A DNA stretch of 64,000 bases from AP-15 sp963789025 (GTDB lineage Bacteria > Pseudomonadota > Alphaproteobacteria > ATCC43930 > CGMCC-115725): positions 620,001-684,000 of the forward strand of contig CAWBIT010000008.1 of NCBI GenBank assembly GCA_963789025.1. The letters are read 5' to 3'. The position numbers were made by a program, and so were the translations under genes. Shown here one piece after another: positions 16,487-25,451 of this stretch. Under the pieces are notes generated by a model that saw nothing but the letters and a program-made list of their open reading frames with translations, was not told the origin of the DNA and made no database searches. The stretch's first letter is position 1, and each line of letters starts with the position of its first letter.

Positions 16487-17062
16487 CTAAAGTCGCCCCG
16501 TTGCGCCGTCGTGCCTCGTTTGTACGCCAGCGGTCTCCGCCAGCAGCTCGAGTGCCCGCCGCACCTCGGTTGGGCGGCGCAACTGCAATACCACCAGATG
16601 TGCGCATTCCCTGTGCGCCAGGCGCTCTGCGGTTTCGCGGCGGCGGCGCTCCCAGGTGTTCCAGGCCCAGCGGATCGGGTGGCTGGGCCGCAGCATCTGC
16701 CGCCAGCGCTCGCGGTTGCCGGCCCACAGCTCGGTGCGCAGAACGGCGCGGAAAAGCGTTCGGGAGATCACTCGAGCCATGATCACCGGGCGTTCATAAT
16801 CGAGCCAGACGAGGTGGGTCGCACGCGGCCAGATCCTGTCGCGCACGGGGCCGTAATTGCCGTCGACCACCCAAGCCTCGGCCTCGATCGCCTCATTGAC
16901 GCGGCGGACGAATTCCTCCGGATCGTGCCGCGTCAGATCGTGCCATCCCGACTGCCAATTGATGGCATCGAGTTCGATATGCGGCAGCTCCAACAGCGCC
17001 GCAATTCTGCGTGCCAACGTCGTCTTGCCGGCCCCCGAGGTGCCGACCACGACAATCCGCAT
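16487..17062 (-). CDS. P-loop nucleotide kinase-like protein (adenylate kinase/FlaR type)
   Basis: I choose ATG 17062, giving MRIVVVGTSGAGKTT with the P-loop at 7-15; the frame also has a GC-rich extension of 12 codons upstream that looks non-coding. The protein is 191 residues. The HIELDAINWQSGW segment and the WVVDGNYGPVRDRIWPRA segment are typical of small adenylate-kinase-like proteins often labelled topology modulation protein FlaR. The substrate is not known. It ends close to the M20 hydrolase gene, which lies upstream on the same strand. Confidence 0.8.
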   Translation of the reverse strand: MRIVVVGTSGAGKTTLARRIAALLELPHIELDAINWQSGWHDLTRHDPEEFVRRVNEAIEAEAWVVDGNYGPVRDRIWPRATHLVWLDYERPVIMARVISRTLFRAVLRTELWAGNRERWRQMLRPSHPIRWAWNTWERRRRETAERLAHRECAHLVVLQLRRPTEVRRALELLAETAGVQTRHDGATGRL

Positions 17063-17126
17063 CCGGCCGCCTCCGGGTCTTGATCCGCAAACCCTCACCG
17101 ACCCGGCGCAGCGAGGCGGGTGAGGG

Positions 17127-18293
17127 TCAGCGGGCCAATTTCCGTTCGGCCAGCCGCACGAACAGGCTGGCGCCGAACGGCAGTGCCGTGTCGTTGAAAT
17201 CGTAGCCGGGGTTGTGGACTTCGCAGCCCCCGGCTCCGTCGCCGTTGCCGATTTGGATGTAGGCGCCGGGGCGGCGGTTCAGCATGTACGAGAAATCTTC
17301 CGAGGCCATCACGAGGTTGCCGTAGCGATTGACGTTCTCGGCGCCGACCAGCTCGGCGGCAGTCTCGGCGATGAATTTGGTCTCGACGGCATCATTGACC
17401 AGCGGCGGAAACAGAATCCGGAAATCGAGTTCCGCAGTCGCGCCGAACCCGCTGGCGACGCCGGAAGCGATGCGCCGCATATTGTCCTCGATGAGCCGCA
17501 AGGTTTCGGGAGCGAAGGCGCGTGCGGTGCCACGGATGAAGGCCTGCTCCGGGATCACATTGTAGGCGTCGCCGGCGTGGATCTGGGTAACGCTGAGGAC
17601 CGCCGTGTCGAGCGGCCTCACATTTCGGGAGACGATTGTCTGCAACGCCGTCGTGATGTGGCTCGCGACAATCACCGGATCGATGCCCACCTCGGGGCGG
17701 GCGCCGTGCGCGCCGCGGCCGGTGACGGTAATATCGAAGTAGCCGCCGCCCGCCATCATCGGGCCGGTGCGGATATGGAACTTGCCGATTGCGAGCCCCG
17801 GCCGGTTGTGCATGCCAAATATCGCATCGCACGGAAAACGCTCGAGCAGCCCGTCCTCGACCATCGCCGCGCCGCCGCCGAGCCCCTCTTCGGCGGGTTG
17901 AAAGATCAGGTTGACGGTTCCGTCGAAATTGCGGGTCTCCGCGAGGTACCGGGCCGCGCCGAGCAGCATCGCGGTGTGCCCGTCATGGCCGCAGGCGTGC
18001 ATGCGACCCTGATGGCGCGAGCGGTAGGGGAGATTAGTCGCCTCCTCGATCGGCAGCGCGTCCATGTCCGCCCGCAGCCCGATCGAGCGCGGCGACGTGC
18101 CGGCGCGCAACTGCCCGACGACACCGGTGCGGCCGACGCCGCGATGCACCTCGTACCCGAACTCGGCGAGCTTTTGCGCGACGAAATCGGAGGTCCGCCG
18201 CTCCTCGAACCCGAGTTCCGGGTGAGCATGGATGTCGCGCCGCCAATTCGTCAGATCGTCGTAAAATTCCGCAATGCGCTCGATGACACCCAT
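17127..18293 (-). CDS. M20 family amidohydrolase (hippurate hydrolase-like)
   Basis: This 388-residue zinc amidohydrolase carries the M20D signatures: IHAHPELGFEE at 21-31, MHACGHDGHTAMLLGA around 100, FQPAEEGLGGG, FGMHNRPGL and a late ASEDFSYML with GAYIQIGNG. It would remove an N-acyl group (benzoyl, acetyl or indole-acetyl) from an amino acid. Length and ligands are complete. The P-loop kinase gene follows it on the same strand after a 64-base gap; co-transcription is possible. Confidence 0.9.
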   Translation of the reverse strand: MGVIERIAEFYDDLTNWRRDIHAHPELGFEERRTSDFVAQKLAEFGYEVHRGVGRTGVVGQLRAGTSPRSIGLRADMDALPIEEATNLPYRSRHQGRMHACGHDGHTAMLLGAARYLAETRNFDGTVNLIFQPAEEGLGGGAAMVEDGLLERFPCDAIFGMHNRPGLAIGKFHIRTGPMMAGGGYFDITVTGRGAHGARPEVGIDPVIVASHITTALQTIVSRNVRPLDTAVLSVTQIHAGDAYNVIPEQAFIRGTARAFAPETLRLIEDNMRRIASGVASGFGATAELDFRILFPPLVNDAVETKFIAETAAELVGAENVNRYGNLVMASEDFSYMLNRRPGAYIQIGNGDGAGGCEVHNPGYDFNDTALPFGASLFVRLAERKLAR

Positions 18294-18890
18294 TGTCGCC
18301 TCTCCACCTCACTCTCGGCCGAACGTCATAACCTGGACTCCGGCCAGTGTCAGCGGGAAAGCGGCCTCGAGTATTCGGTCGTCGGCTGACACAGTCTTGA
18401 CACGGCAAAGGCGCGGCGATCGGGTGCGGGACTTTGCACTGAGGGCGTCCACGAGCTGATCATCGAGTGCCAATCCCCGCAAATAAAACCTGCACGCGGG
18501 GTTTCGCCCCGTTCCACACTTTACGAGCAAAACCGGGGTGCCGCGTTTTTAAGGGGTACCCTCCTAGTTTTGGTTCCCGCAACCGAACAGTTAATGAGTA
18601 AATAAAGTCGACGTTTTTCTGAAGAATAGATCAGGTAATTCTGGGGTTGTGATCCTGTGGCCTGAACAGCGCAGCCGGTTTCTAATGTGCAGAAAAAAAG
18701 AATGGCAGGGTTGACACCGGTGTTTTGGCCTGTTTAGCCTCGCTCCGTCCTGCCTGTCCTACCCGGTTTGTCGGGGACAATCCGGGAAGACACCGATCTG
18801 CATTCCCTGGTCCATACCAATACGATTGGCATGGCGGCCCGACCGCTATTGCCTGCGACCGGGGGGTGCCCAGCAAGAGGGGGCAACGCA
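18294..18890. other. 597-base stretch without a recognised gene
   Basis: No convincing gene is seen between the divergent M20 hydrolase and RlpA-like genes. Part of it (about 18560-18720) is clearly richer in A+T than the flanks, as expected for a divergent promoter region. I cannot place a specific promoter. Confidence 0.5.
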
Positions 18891-19895
18891 ATGCCAATGC
18901 GTCAAACGATCGGTATTTCGCTCGCGTGTCTTATGATCTCGACCGGTGCGATCGCCAAGACGCCGGGCAAAGGCTCATCGCCGCATCCCGGCCAGCTGCA
19001 GGGGAAACTTGTCAAAGCCGAAAGATGGCACGGCAAAGCCCAGTTCCCGTCTTGCGGCGCGGACGCTCACGCGCGCTCGCGCGATGCCGACTCCGATTCC
19101 ACCGAGTTGGCCGGGGGTGCGGCCGATGCGTATCTAGGCCCCGTGCATACGATCGGAAAAAGCGAGGTCGGCAGAGCGGCTTGGTACAACTGGGTGGGCT
19201 CCCGTACCGCGAGCGGCGAGATTCTCGATTGGGTCACCCCGACGGCGGCCCATCGTTCGCTGCCGCTTGCTTCCTACGCAAGAGTCACAAACCTCGACAC
19301 CGGCCGCGCAGTGGTCGTCAAGATCAATGACCGCGGACCCTATCGGCGGCGTTTCATTATCGATCTTTCGCCCCGCGCCGCCGAAGAGATCGGTGTCGTT
19401 CGCAGCGGTATCGCGGCCGTCAGCGTCGAACCCCTTGGCGGCGGGCGAGCGTCGAACAGCGCGACTGCTCCAGCCTCCGAGACGCGCGTTGCGCGCGCCT
19501 ATTCCGAGGTAATCCCTTACACTCAACCGGCTTGGGTCGATCCGCGGCTCGATCGGCCCGCGTCGAAGAATGAGGCCGCCCCAACCACCGAGGTACACGC
19601 CGCGCGCGCCAATTCCGGGGCAATCCCCTACAATGAACCGGCTTGGGTCGATCCGCAACTCGAGCGCCCCGCGTCTAAGGATGAGGCCGCCCCAACCACC
19701 GAGGCGCACGTCGCGCGCCCCAATTCCGGGGCGATCCCTTACAATCAACCGGCCTGGGTCAATTCGCGACTCGAGCGGCCCGCGTCGAAGGATGAGGCCG
19801 CCCCAACCACCGAGGCGCACGTCGCGCGCGCCGATTTGGGGGCGATCCCTTACGATCAACCGGCCTGGGTCAATTCGCGGATCGAGCAGCAGTGA
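18891..19895 (+). CDS. RlpA-like double-psi beta-barrel protein with C-terminal repeats
   Basis: I take ATG 18891, which gives MPMRQTIGISLACLMISTGAIA as a signal peptide; the open frame upstream is not protein-like. The protein is 334 residues. The RlpA domain lies at about 95-182: AAWYNWVGSRTASGE, TPTAAHRSLPLASYARVTNL and KINDRGPYRRRFIIDLS. RlpA proteins cleave or bind denuded peptidoglycan at the septum or envelope. There is no SPOR domain. Instead residues 199-334 consist of a 37-residue unit repeated 3.7 times, rich in Pro, Ala and Glu and containing IPYxxPAWV. Confidence 0.85.
   Translation: MPMRQTIGISLACLMISTGAIAKTPGKGSSPHPGQLQGKLVKAERWHGKAQFPSCGADAHARSRDADSDSTELAGGAADAYLGPVHTIGKSEVGRAAWYNWVGSRTASGEILDWVTPTAAHRSLPLASYARVTNLDTGRAVVVKINDRGPYRRRFIIDLSPRAAEEIGVVRSGIAAVSVEPLGGGRASNSATAPASETRVARAYSEVIPYTQPAWVDPRLDRPASKNEAAPTTEVHAARANSGAIPYNEPAWVDPQLERPASKDEAAPTTEAHVARPNSGAIPYNQPAWVNSRLERPASKDEAAPTTEAHVARADLGAIPYDQPAWVNSRIEQQ
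19485..19892. repeat. 111-bp coding tandem repeat (3.7 units) in the RlpA-like gene
   Basis: Units start at about 19485, 19596, 19707 and 19818 and encode 37 residues each. Every unit carries IPYxxPAWV, an (R/Q/R)L(D/E)RPASK(N/D)EAAP block and an Ala/Arg linker. The middle units are the most alike, as expected from unequal recombination. The last unit stops after PAWVNSR. Confidence 0.9.
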
Positions 19896-19946
19896 AACGG
19901 GGTCGATGGCCGGGCCGAGCGGCGGAATAACGGCGCGGGCGCGTTC

Positions 19947-20351
19947 CTACGCGAGCGGGTTACCGCCGAAATAGGCGACGTCTTCGGGGCGCGGTTTCCA
20001 GTCGGAGTTGCTCGGCCATTCCTTGGTGCGGCCGGACATCTCGTCACCGTAGCGCACGCGGAACAGCAAGGTGCGCTGCGGGCCGTTGGCGTATTCGTGC
20101 AATTCACCCCGCGGATGGACGACGAAGGTCCCCGGTCCGATCTCGATGGTTTCGGTCGGGGTGCGCATCGTGCCCCCACCCTCGAAGCAAAAGTAGATCT
20201 CGGTCGCGTTGGGGTGGCAGTGACAGGGGCTCGTCTGACCCGGCTCCCAACAGGCGATCGTGACGTCGCCTTCGCCGATCCTGCCGAGCACTCTTTCCAT
20301 GTGTTTCTTGGGGTCGAACGCCTGCTCGGCCGTCAGATTGAACACGTGCAT
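19947..20351 (-). CDS. Cupin-domain protein
   Basis: This 134-residue single cupin has a complete metal site: His44, His46 and Glu51 in CHCHPNATEIYFCFEG, and His85 in GELHEY. Such small cupins serve as dioxygenases, isomerases or binding proteins and the substrate cannot be named here. It is divergent from the PEP-mutase-family lyase gene, with about 58 bases between starts; the two may share regulation. Confidence 0.85.
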   Translation of the reverse strand: MHVFNLTAEQAFDPKKHMERVLGRIGEGDVTIACWEPGQTSPCHCHPNATEIYFCFEGGGTMRTPTETIEIGPGTFVVHPRGELHEYANGPQRTLLFRVRYGDEMSGRTKEWPSNSDWKPRPEDVAYFGGNPLA

Positions 20352-20409
20352 TTGCCCCTCCTGGGATCGTACTCTAGCGTTACCTTGGAGGGCATTATGG
20401 GAGGCGGCG

Positions 20410-21294
20410 ATGACCCAGGCGAGAGGCTTTCGAGAGCTGCTGAAGCGGGAGCCGATGGTGGTGGCGCCCGGCGCCTATGATTGCATCACCGCCAAGCTCA
20501 TCGAACAGGCGGGGTTCGCGGCCGTCTACATGACCGGCGCCGGCACGGCGGCGACGTTGGGATACCCCGACTTCGGTCTCGTCACGATGTCCGAGATGGT
20601 GGCCAATGCCGGGCGCATCGCCGCCGCGGTCGAGCTCCCCGTGATCGCCGATGCCGATACCGGCTACGGCAACGAGCTCAACGTCTTTCGCACGGTGCGC
20701 GAATTCGAGCGCAGCGGCGTTGCCGGGATTCACATCGAGGATCAGGAATTCCCGAAGAAATGCGGCCACCTCGAAGGTAAGCGGGTCATCTCGTGCGAGA
20801 ATTACATCGCCAAGATCCGCGCCGCGGCCGCCGCCCGCCGCGACCAGGATTTCCTGATCATCGCACGTACCGACTCGCGCGCCGTCGCAGGTTTCGACGA
20901 GGCCATTGCTCGTGCCAATGCGGCGCTGGCGGCCGGGGCCGACATGGCGTTTGTCGAGGCGCCGCAGACCGAAGACGAGGTCGCTGCGGTGCCGCGCCTG
21001 GTCAGTGGACCATGCCTCATCAATGTCGTATGGGGCGGCAAGACGCCCGATCTTGATCTGCGAGAGGCCGAAGCGATGGGCTACAAGCTCGCGATCGTGC
21101 CGGGGCTGCTGATCAAGAGCGTGGTCGGCATTTGCGACCGCATGCTGGCCGAACTGAAGACTGCCCACCGCCACCCGACGCCGATAAAAGAGATGACCGT
21201 GCCGGAGATGTTCCGCCGTTTCGGGGCGGACGAATGGGACGCGCTGCGCGACCGCTTCCGGACCGCCCCTGCGGCGCGCGAGGCGGCGGAATAA
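20410..21294 (+). CDS. Isocitrate lyase/PEP mutase superfamily lyase
   Basis: I take ATG 20410, preceded by GGGAGG, giving 294 residues; the longer open frame overlaps the cupin gene. Superfamily motifs are VIADADTGYG (78-87), GIHIEDQEFPKKCGHLEGK (106-124, with the K-K-C-G-H catalytic loop) and RTDSRA. This places it with methylisocitrate lyase, oxaloacetate decarboxylase and carboxyphosphonoenolpyruvate mutase-type enzymes. The prp genes are not nearby, so a particular reaction cannot be assigned. Confidence 0.88.
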   Translation: MTQARGFRELLKREPMVVAPGAYDCITAKLIEQAGFAAVYMTGAGTAATLGYPDFGLVTMSEMVANAGRIAAAVELPVIADADTGYGNELNVFRTVREFERSGVAGIHIEDQEFPKKCGHLEGKRVISCENYIAKIRAAAAARRDQDFLIIARTDSRAVAGFDEAIARANAALAAGADMAFVEAPQTEDEVAAVPRLVSGPCLINVVWGGKTPDLDLREAEAMGYKLAIVPGLLIKSVVGICDRMLAELKTAHRHPTPIKEMTVPEMFRRFGADEWDALRDRFRTAPAAREAAE

Positions 21295-21335
21295 TCCGAG
21301 CAACAAATTTTGCCATTGTCGAGACCACAGCCGAG

Positions 21336-21432
21336 CCCCCACCCAAACCCTCCCCCGCGGGCGGAGGAGGGAATGGCCCGCGCTGCCCCCACCCTTCCCT
21401 GCCCCGCAGGCGGGGGAGGGTTAGGGTGGGGG
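21336..21432. repeat. Palindromic repeat with C-rich/G-rich arms
   Basis: The left arm CCCCCACCCAAACCCTCCC (from 21336) is matched by the right arm GGGAGGGTTAGGGTGGGGG (to about 21432) with one mismatch. The arms are about 22 bases and enclose a short central part with GGAGGAGGG. This is a common extragenic element type in G+C-rich genomes. It overlaps the only usable start of the RluA-type gene. Confidence 0.85.
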
Positions 21433-22119
21433 CGGGGTGAGGGGCAGCTCACCGATCGCGTCCTTTATCGCGACGGTCTGATCATCGTCATCGACAAGCC
21501 GGCCGGGATTGCCGTGCATCCCGGCCCCGGCGGGGGTCCCAATCTCGAATCCCGGTTCGACGAGCTGCGCTTCGGCCTGCCGCAACCGCCGGCTCTCGCC
21601 CATAGGCTCGATCGCGACACCAGCGGCTGCCTGGTATTAGGGCGGCACCCGAAGGCGCTGCGGCGGCTGGGGGCGTTGTTCGCCAGTGGGAAGGCTGAGA
21701 AAGTCTATTGGGCCGTCGTCGAGGGCCGCCCGCCCGAGACCGAGGGACGGATCGAGACCGGGCTCAGAAAGCTCAATCGAGGCAGCGGCTGGCGCATGAT
21801 CGTCGATCCCGCCGGACAAAGGGCCATCACCGGCTACTGTGTTCGCGGCGGTACGGATGGTCGTGCCTGGCTCGAATTGCGGCCCCGCACCGGCCGAACC
21901 CATCAGTTGCGGGTCCACTGCGCCGAGCTCGGTTGCCCCGTGGTCGGCGACCCCGTGTATGGCAATGGCGGAAGCGGAGAACCGCTGATGCTTTACGCGC
22001 GGTCCATCACATTGCCGCTCTACTCGGCGCGGCCCCCGCTCGAAATCACCGCCCCGGTCCCGTCCCATATGCTCGCGGCGCTGCACCGGTTGGGCTGCGA
22101 AGAGGTTCGAACGGCATGA
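21373..22119 (+). CDS. RluA family pseudouridine synthase
   Basis: The domain begins at LTDRVLYRDGLIIVIDKPAG. The catalytic motif AHRLDRDTSG is complete, with the catalytic Asp encoded at 21610-21612. Later RTGRTHQLRVHCAELGCPVVGDPVYG is also typical. There is no S4 domain. Between the palindromic repeat and the domain there is no in-frame ATG, GTG or TTG, so the best start is ATG 21373 inside the repeat, preceded by GGAGGAGGGA. This gives 248 residues, the first 25 or so derived from the repeat. The gene overlaps purB by four bases (ATGA). Target RNA is unknown. Confidence 0.85.
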   Translation: MARAAPTLPCPAGGGGLGWGRGEGQLTDRVLYRDGLIIVIDKPAGIAVHPGPGGGPNLESRFDELRFGLPQPPALAHRLDRDTSGCLVLGRHPKALRRLGALFASGKAEKVYWAVVEGRPPETEGRIETGLRKLNRGSGWRMIVDPAGQRAITGYCVRGGTDGRAWLELRPRTGRTHQLRVHCAELGCPVVGDPVYGNGGSGEPLMLYARSITLPLYSARPPLEITAPVPSHMLAALHRLGCEEVRTA

Positions 22120-23417
22120 TCCCGCGTTACAGCCGCCCCGAGATAAGCAGGATCTGGTCGTCGGAGAACCGGTACCGGATCTGGTTCGAGATCGAGGCGC
22201 ATGCTTGCGACGCGCAGGCGGCGCTGGGGATCATTCCCGAGAGCGCCGCTCGCGTGGTGTGGGAGCGTGGCGGCTTCGAGGCCGAGCGCATCGACGAGAT
22301 CGAGCGCGAGACCCACCACGACGTGATCGCCTTCCTGACCAACCTTGCCGAGCATGTCGGCCCCGAGGCCCGGTTTGTGCACCAGGGCATGACCTCCAGC
22401 GATGTGCTCGATACCTGCTTTGCAGTGCAGTTGACGCAGGCGGCCGACATCCTGCTGGCCGATCTCGACGGCCTCCTCGCAGTGCTGAAGCGCCGCGCCT
22501 TCGAGCACAAATTGACGCCGACCGTGGGGCGCAGTCACGGCATTCATGCCGAGCCGACAACCTTCGGATTGAAGCTCGCTGGGCATTACGCCGAGTTTGC
22601 GCGCAACCGCGCTCGCCTCCTCGCCGCGCGCAAGGAAGTCGCGACCTGCGCGATCTCCGGCGCCGTCGGGACCTTCGCCAATGTCGATCCTCGGGTCGAA
22701 GAATATGTTGCGGAGAAGCTCGGCCTCGAGCCGGAGCCGATCTCGACGCAGGTCATTCCGCGCGACCGCCATGCCCAATTCTTTATAACCCTGGCGCTGA
22801 TCGGCGCGGCGGTCGAACGCCTCGCCACTGAGATCCGTCACCTGCAACGCACCGAAGTGCGCGAGGCCGAAGAATATTTCGCGCCGGGGCAAAAGGGCTC
22901 CTCGGCGATGCCGCACAAGCGCAACCCGATCCTCGCCGAGAATCTGACCGGCCTCGCCCGCCTCGTCCGGTCCGCCGTGGTGCCGGCGCTCGAAAATGTC
23001 GCGCTCTGGCACGAGCGTGACATCTCCCACTCCTCGGTCGAGCGGGTCATCGCCCCGGATACGACGATCGCACTCGATTTCGCGCTGGCGCGGCTGACCG
23101 GGCTGATCGACCGGCTCGTCGTTTATCCCGAACGCATGCGCCGGAATCTCGAATCCTTGGGCGGGCTCGTCAATTCACAGCGCGTGCTGCTGGCGTTGAC
23201 CCAAGCCGGCATGAGCCGGGAGGACGCCTATCGGGCTGTGCAGCGCAGCGCGATGGCCGCGTGGGACGGCAAAGGCCGCTTCTCCGATCTCCTGAAGGCG
23301 GACCCGCAGATCACCCGCCATCTCGACCCGCAAACCATCGTCGGCCTATTCGACCCCGCCTACCATCTCAAACACGTCGACACGATCTTCGCCCGCGTGT
23401 TCGGTCAGCAGGCGTAA
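22116..23417 (+). CDS. purB: Adenylosuccinate lyase
   Basis: This 433-residue protein catalyses two steps of purine synthesis: SAICAR to AICAR plus fumarate, and adenylosuccinate to AMP plus fumarate. The start ATG 22116 overlaps the preceding stop. Visible motifs are THHDVIAFLTNLAE (66-80), HQGMTSSDVLDT (89-100), GRSHGIHAEPTTFG with the general acid His, and the lyase signature SSAMPHKRNP in the flexible loop. It matches the short alphaproteobacterial PurB form. It ends overlapping the convergent Tyr-rich gene by 13 bases. Confidence 0.97.
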   Translation: MIPRYSRPEISRIWSSENRYRIWFEIEAHACDAQAALGIIPESAARVVWERGGFEAERIDEIERETHHDVIAFLTNLAEHVGPEARFVHQGMTSSDVLDTCFAVQLTQAADILLADLDGLLAVLKRRAFEHKLTPTVGRSHGIHAEPTTFGLKLAGHYAEFARNRARLLAARKEVATCAISGAVGTFANVDPRVEEYVAEKLGLEPEPISTQVIPRDRHAQFFITLALIGAAVERLATEIRHLQRTEVREAEEYFAPGQKGSSAMPHKRNPILAENLTGLARLVRSAVVPALENVALWHERDISHSSVERVIAPDTTIALDFALARLTGLIDRLVVYPERMRRNLESLGGLVNSQRVLLALTQAGMSREDAYRAVQRSAMAAWDGKGRFSDLLKADPQITRHLDPQTIVGLFDPAYHLKHVDTIFARVFGQQA

Positions 23418-23719
23418 TAACGCCGATAATACGCGTCCCAACAGCGCCGCTGCGGATAATACGGTGTCGCCGGATAATAGGCCGGGGCAGACGGGTAATA
23501 GTACCCGTAAGGATTATAGTAATAGGGGTTGTAGTACGGGTTCCCTGCCGCGCCGAGCGCAGTCCCTGCTGCGAAGGCGCCGAGCCCGATCCCTACCCCG
23601 GCAGCGGGGCTGAGGGCATGAGCCGGCCGCGGCACGGTGGTCAACCCGACCGCCGCAATAACCGCTGCCCCAATCGCTAAGCCACGACCTGTCCGCGTAA
23701 AGTGTTTACCAAGAGTCAT
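23405..23719 (-). CDS. Exported Tyr/Pro-rich small protein
   Basis: This 104-residue protein has a signal peptide (about 1-36, ending PAHA), a Gly/Ala-rich hydrophobic segment (GVGIGLGAFAAGTALGAAG), then a tail of Asn-Pro-Tyr-Tyr repeats ending RRCWDAYYRRYYAC. Small secreted proteins with this Gly-zipper and Tyr-rich plan are common in Rhizobiales, but no function is known. The final Cys and the internal Cys could pair. It is convergent with purB. Confidence 0.7.
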   Translation of the reverse strand: MTLGKHFTRTGRGLAIGAAVIAAVGLTTVPRPAHALSPAAGVGIGLGAFAAGTALGAAGNPYYNPYYYNPYGYYYPSAPAYYPATPYYPQRRCWDAYYRRYYAC

Positions 23720-24218
23720 TTGCCACTCCTGCAGTTGACTGGGGCACTGGCGAATCTACGACCAGACGCCCGGTGTTCTATCGATGATAACAGTCACGGC
23801 CGCGGAGAATTCCAATCCCGATTGCTCAGGGACGCGTGGGGCACGAAACACGTTGATACTCGAAAGCGGCGGAAACCAGCCGGTTTCTCTGAGGAAGAAA
23901 AATCGAGCCCCTGGTTTCGTCTTGGCCGGGCTTGTCCCGTGGGCCTTCAGCCCACGGACTGGTTCCGTGGGCGTCCACGCCTTCGAGCTGCCGACATAAA
24001 GGCGTGTAATCGGGACCTCCAGAGCCTCCCAACGGGTGGCGGTTTTTTTGATTATAGCGCTCCTAAAAACGCCACCTTTGCGGTGCATGCTACTGGTGCT
24101 GTGGTGAGCGGGTTTGATGGCGCGCTACAACCGTCAGGAGAGGCTTGCTGCTGATCTGCTGCAGGTGCAGCAAGGTGTCATTTTAGGTTCAATCGATGAT
24201 TGTAAATCGTGATTTGAC
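23720..24218. other. 499-base stretch without a recognised gene; one hairpin
   Basis: No protein-like frame is seen on either strand. CCGTGGG (23937-23943) and CCCACGG (23951-23957) form a seven-pair hairpin with a CCTTCAG loop. The right part (24040-24218) is richer in A+T than its surroundings and includes a run of seven T. It holds the promoter region of the aconitase X operon, but no clear -35/-10 pair was found. Confidence 0.5.
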
Positions 24219-25451
24219 ATGCGGCTAAATGATGAAGAAAGGGCGATGCTCGTGGGTGAGCTAGGGGCGGTCCGGTGCTGGGGGATAACGCATCAGATCG
24301 CGGTCGGGGAGTTCTTCGATGCTGCGGATTTTGTCCCGGTTTCGCAGGCCCACATCATGGCCGACACCGAATCCCTGGGCGAAGCCGGGGTGCGGTTTCT
24401 CGAGGGCCTCGCCGCGGCGCCCGAGGCCGAGCGGCGGGTCCGGGTCCCGACGATTACCGACCCGCGGGGGCTCGATTTCGCGGTCTATCGCCGGCTCGGG
24501 CAGACCGACGAGATGGCTGCGCTCGAGCAGCGGGCGATCGCGGCACTGCGCGCCTTCGGCGTGCTGATGACGGATACCTGCATCAATTATCAGACGATCA
24601 TGGCGCCTGTTCGCGGCGAGCATATGGCTTATGGCGACACCGGGGTCGTGATCTACTCCAACAGCGTGCTCGGCGCCCGCAGCAATTTCGAAGGCGGGCC
24701 CTCGGCACTGGCTGCCGGGCTGACCGGCCGCACCCCGCGCTACGGCTACCATCTCGACGCGTGCCGGCGCGCTACCCGGCGGTTCCGCCTCGCCGCGGCG
24801 CCGCGCGACCTCAGCGAGTGGGGGGCGCTGGGCGGCATCGTCGGCGAGGCCTGCGGCTCCTATTGGGAGGTCCCGGTCATCGAGGGCATCGAGACGGTCT
24901 CCGGTTCCGATGCGCTGAAGCATTTGGGCACTGCGCTGGCCAGCTTTGGCTCGGTAGCGCTGTTCCACATGCCGGGGATCACAGCCGAGGAAGCAGTCTT
25001 CGCGGGATCGCCGCCACCCGCGATCACCATTGCGCGGGCCGAGATCGAGGCTTTTCTCGCCCGCTACGCTGCGCCGGAGGCGAAGCTCGACGTCGTGGTC
25101 TTTGGCGCGCCGCAGTTGTCGCTGTTCGAGATCGAGGCGGTGGCGCGCGCCCTGGACGGGCGCCAGGTGCATGACGGCACGACGGTAATCGTCGCGACCT
25201 CTCCCGAGATCAAGCATGCCTCCGACCGGATGGGTCTGACGAGCCGGATCGAAGCCTCTGGCGCGGTCGTCGCGCAGGGCATTTGCTTTTACCAGAGCTA
25301 TGCGCGCGAGATGGCCGAGGCCAATGGCTGGACGCGGCTGATGACAAACTCCGCCAAGCTCGTCAACATCATCGGCGGCTATGGCTATCGGCCGACCTTG
25401 GCGAGCCTCGAACGCTGCGTCGACTCCGCCGTCGCCGGCCGGGTGCTCTGA
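24219..25451 (+). CDS. Aconitase X, large (catalytic) subunit
   Basis: This 410-residue DUF521/AcnX protein shows MLVGELGAVRCWGITHQIAVG near the start, HIMADTESLGEAG, TDTCINYQTIMAP, VIYSNSVLGARSNFEGGPSA (the substrate-binding Ser/Asn loop), GEACGSYWE and TNSAKLVNIIGGYG. AcnX enzymes dehydrate cis-3-hydroxy-L-proline in bacteria or phosphomevalonate in archaea, using a bound Fe-S cluster. The gene for the small subunit overlaps its stop codon. No proline-pathway genes are adjacent, so the substrate is open. Confidence 0.9.
   Translation: MRLNDEERAMLVGELGAVRCWGITHQIAVGEFFDAADFVPVSQAHIMADTESLGEAGVRFLEGLAAAPEAERRVRVPTITDPRGLDFAVYRRLGQTDEMAALEQRAIAALRAFGVLMTDTCINYQTIMAPVRGEHMAYGDTGVVIYSNSVLGARSNFEGGPSALAAGLTGRTPRYGYHLDACRRATRRFRLAAAPRDLSEWGALGGIVGEACGSYWEVPVIEGIETVSGSDALKHLGTALASFGSVALFHMPGITAEEAVFAGSPPPAITIARAEIEAFLARYAAPEAKLDVVVFGAPQLSLFEIEAVARALDGRQVHDGTTVIVATSPEIKHASDRMGLTSRIEASGAVVAQGICFYQSYAREMAEANGWTRLMTNSAKLVNIIGGYGYRPTLASLERCVDSAVAGRVL

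Noticed and set aside
17214..18389. 391-residue plus-strand frame
   Set aside because: Shadow of the M20 amidohydrolase on the opposite strand.
19134..19859. Minus-strand frame with regular repeats, and a CRISPR-like look
   Set aside because: Both come from the 111-base coding repeat of the RlpA-like gene. There are no spacers; units are contiguous and encode a periodic peptide.
24261..25217. 318-residue minus-strand frame
   Set aside because: Antisense of the aconitase X large subunit with no domain features.
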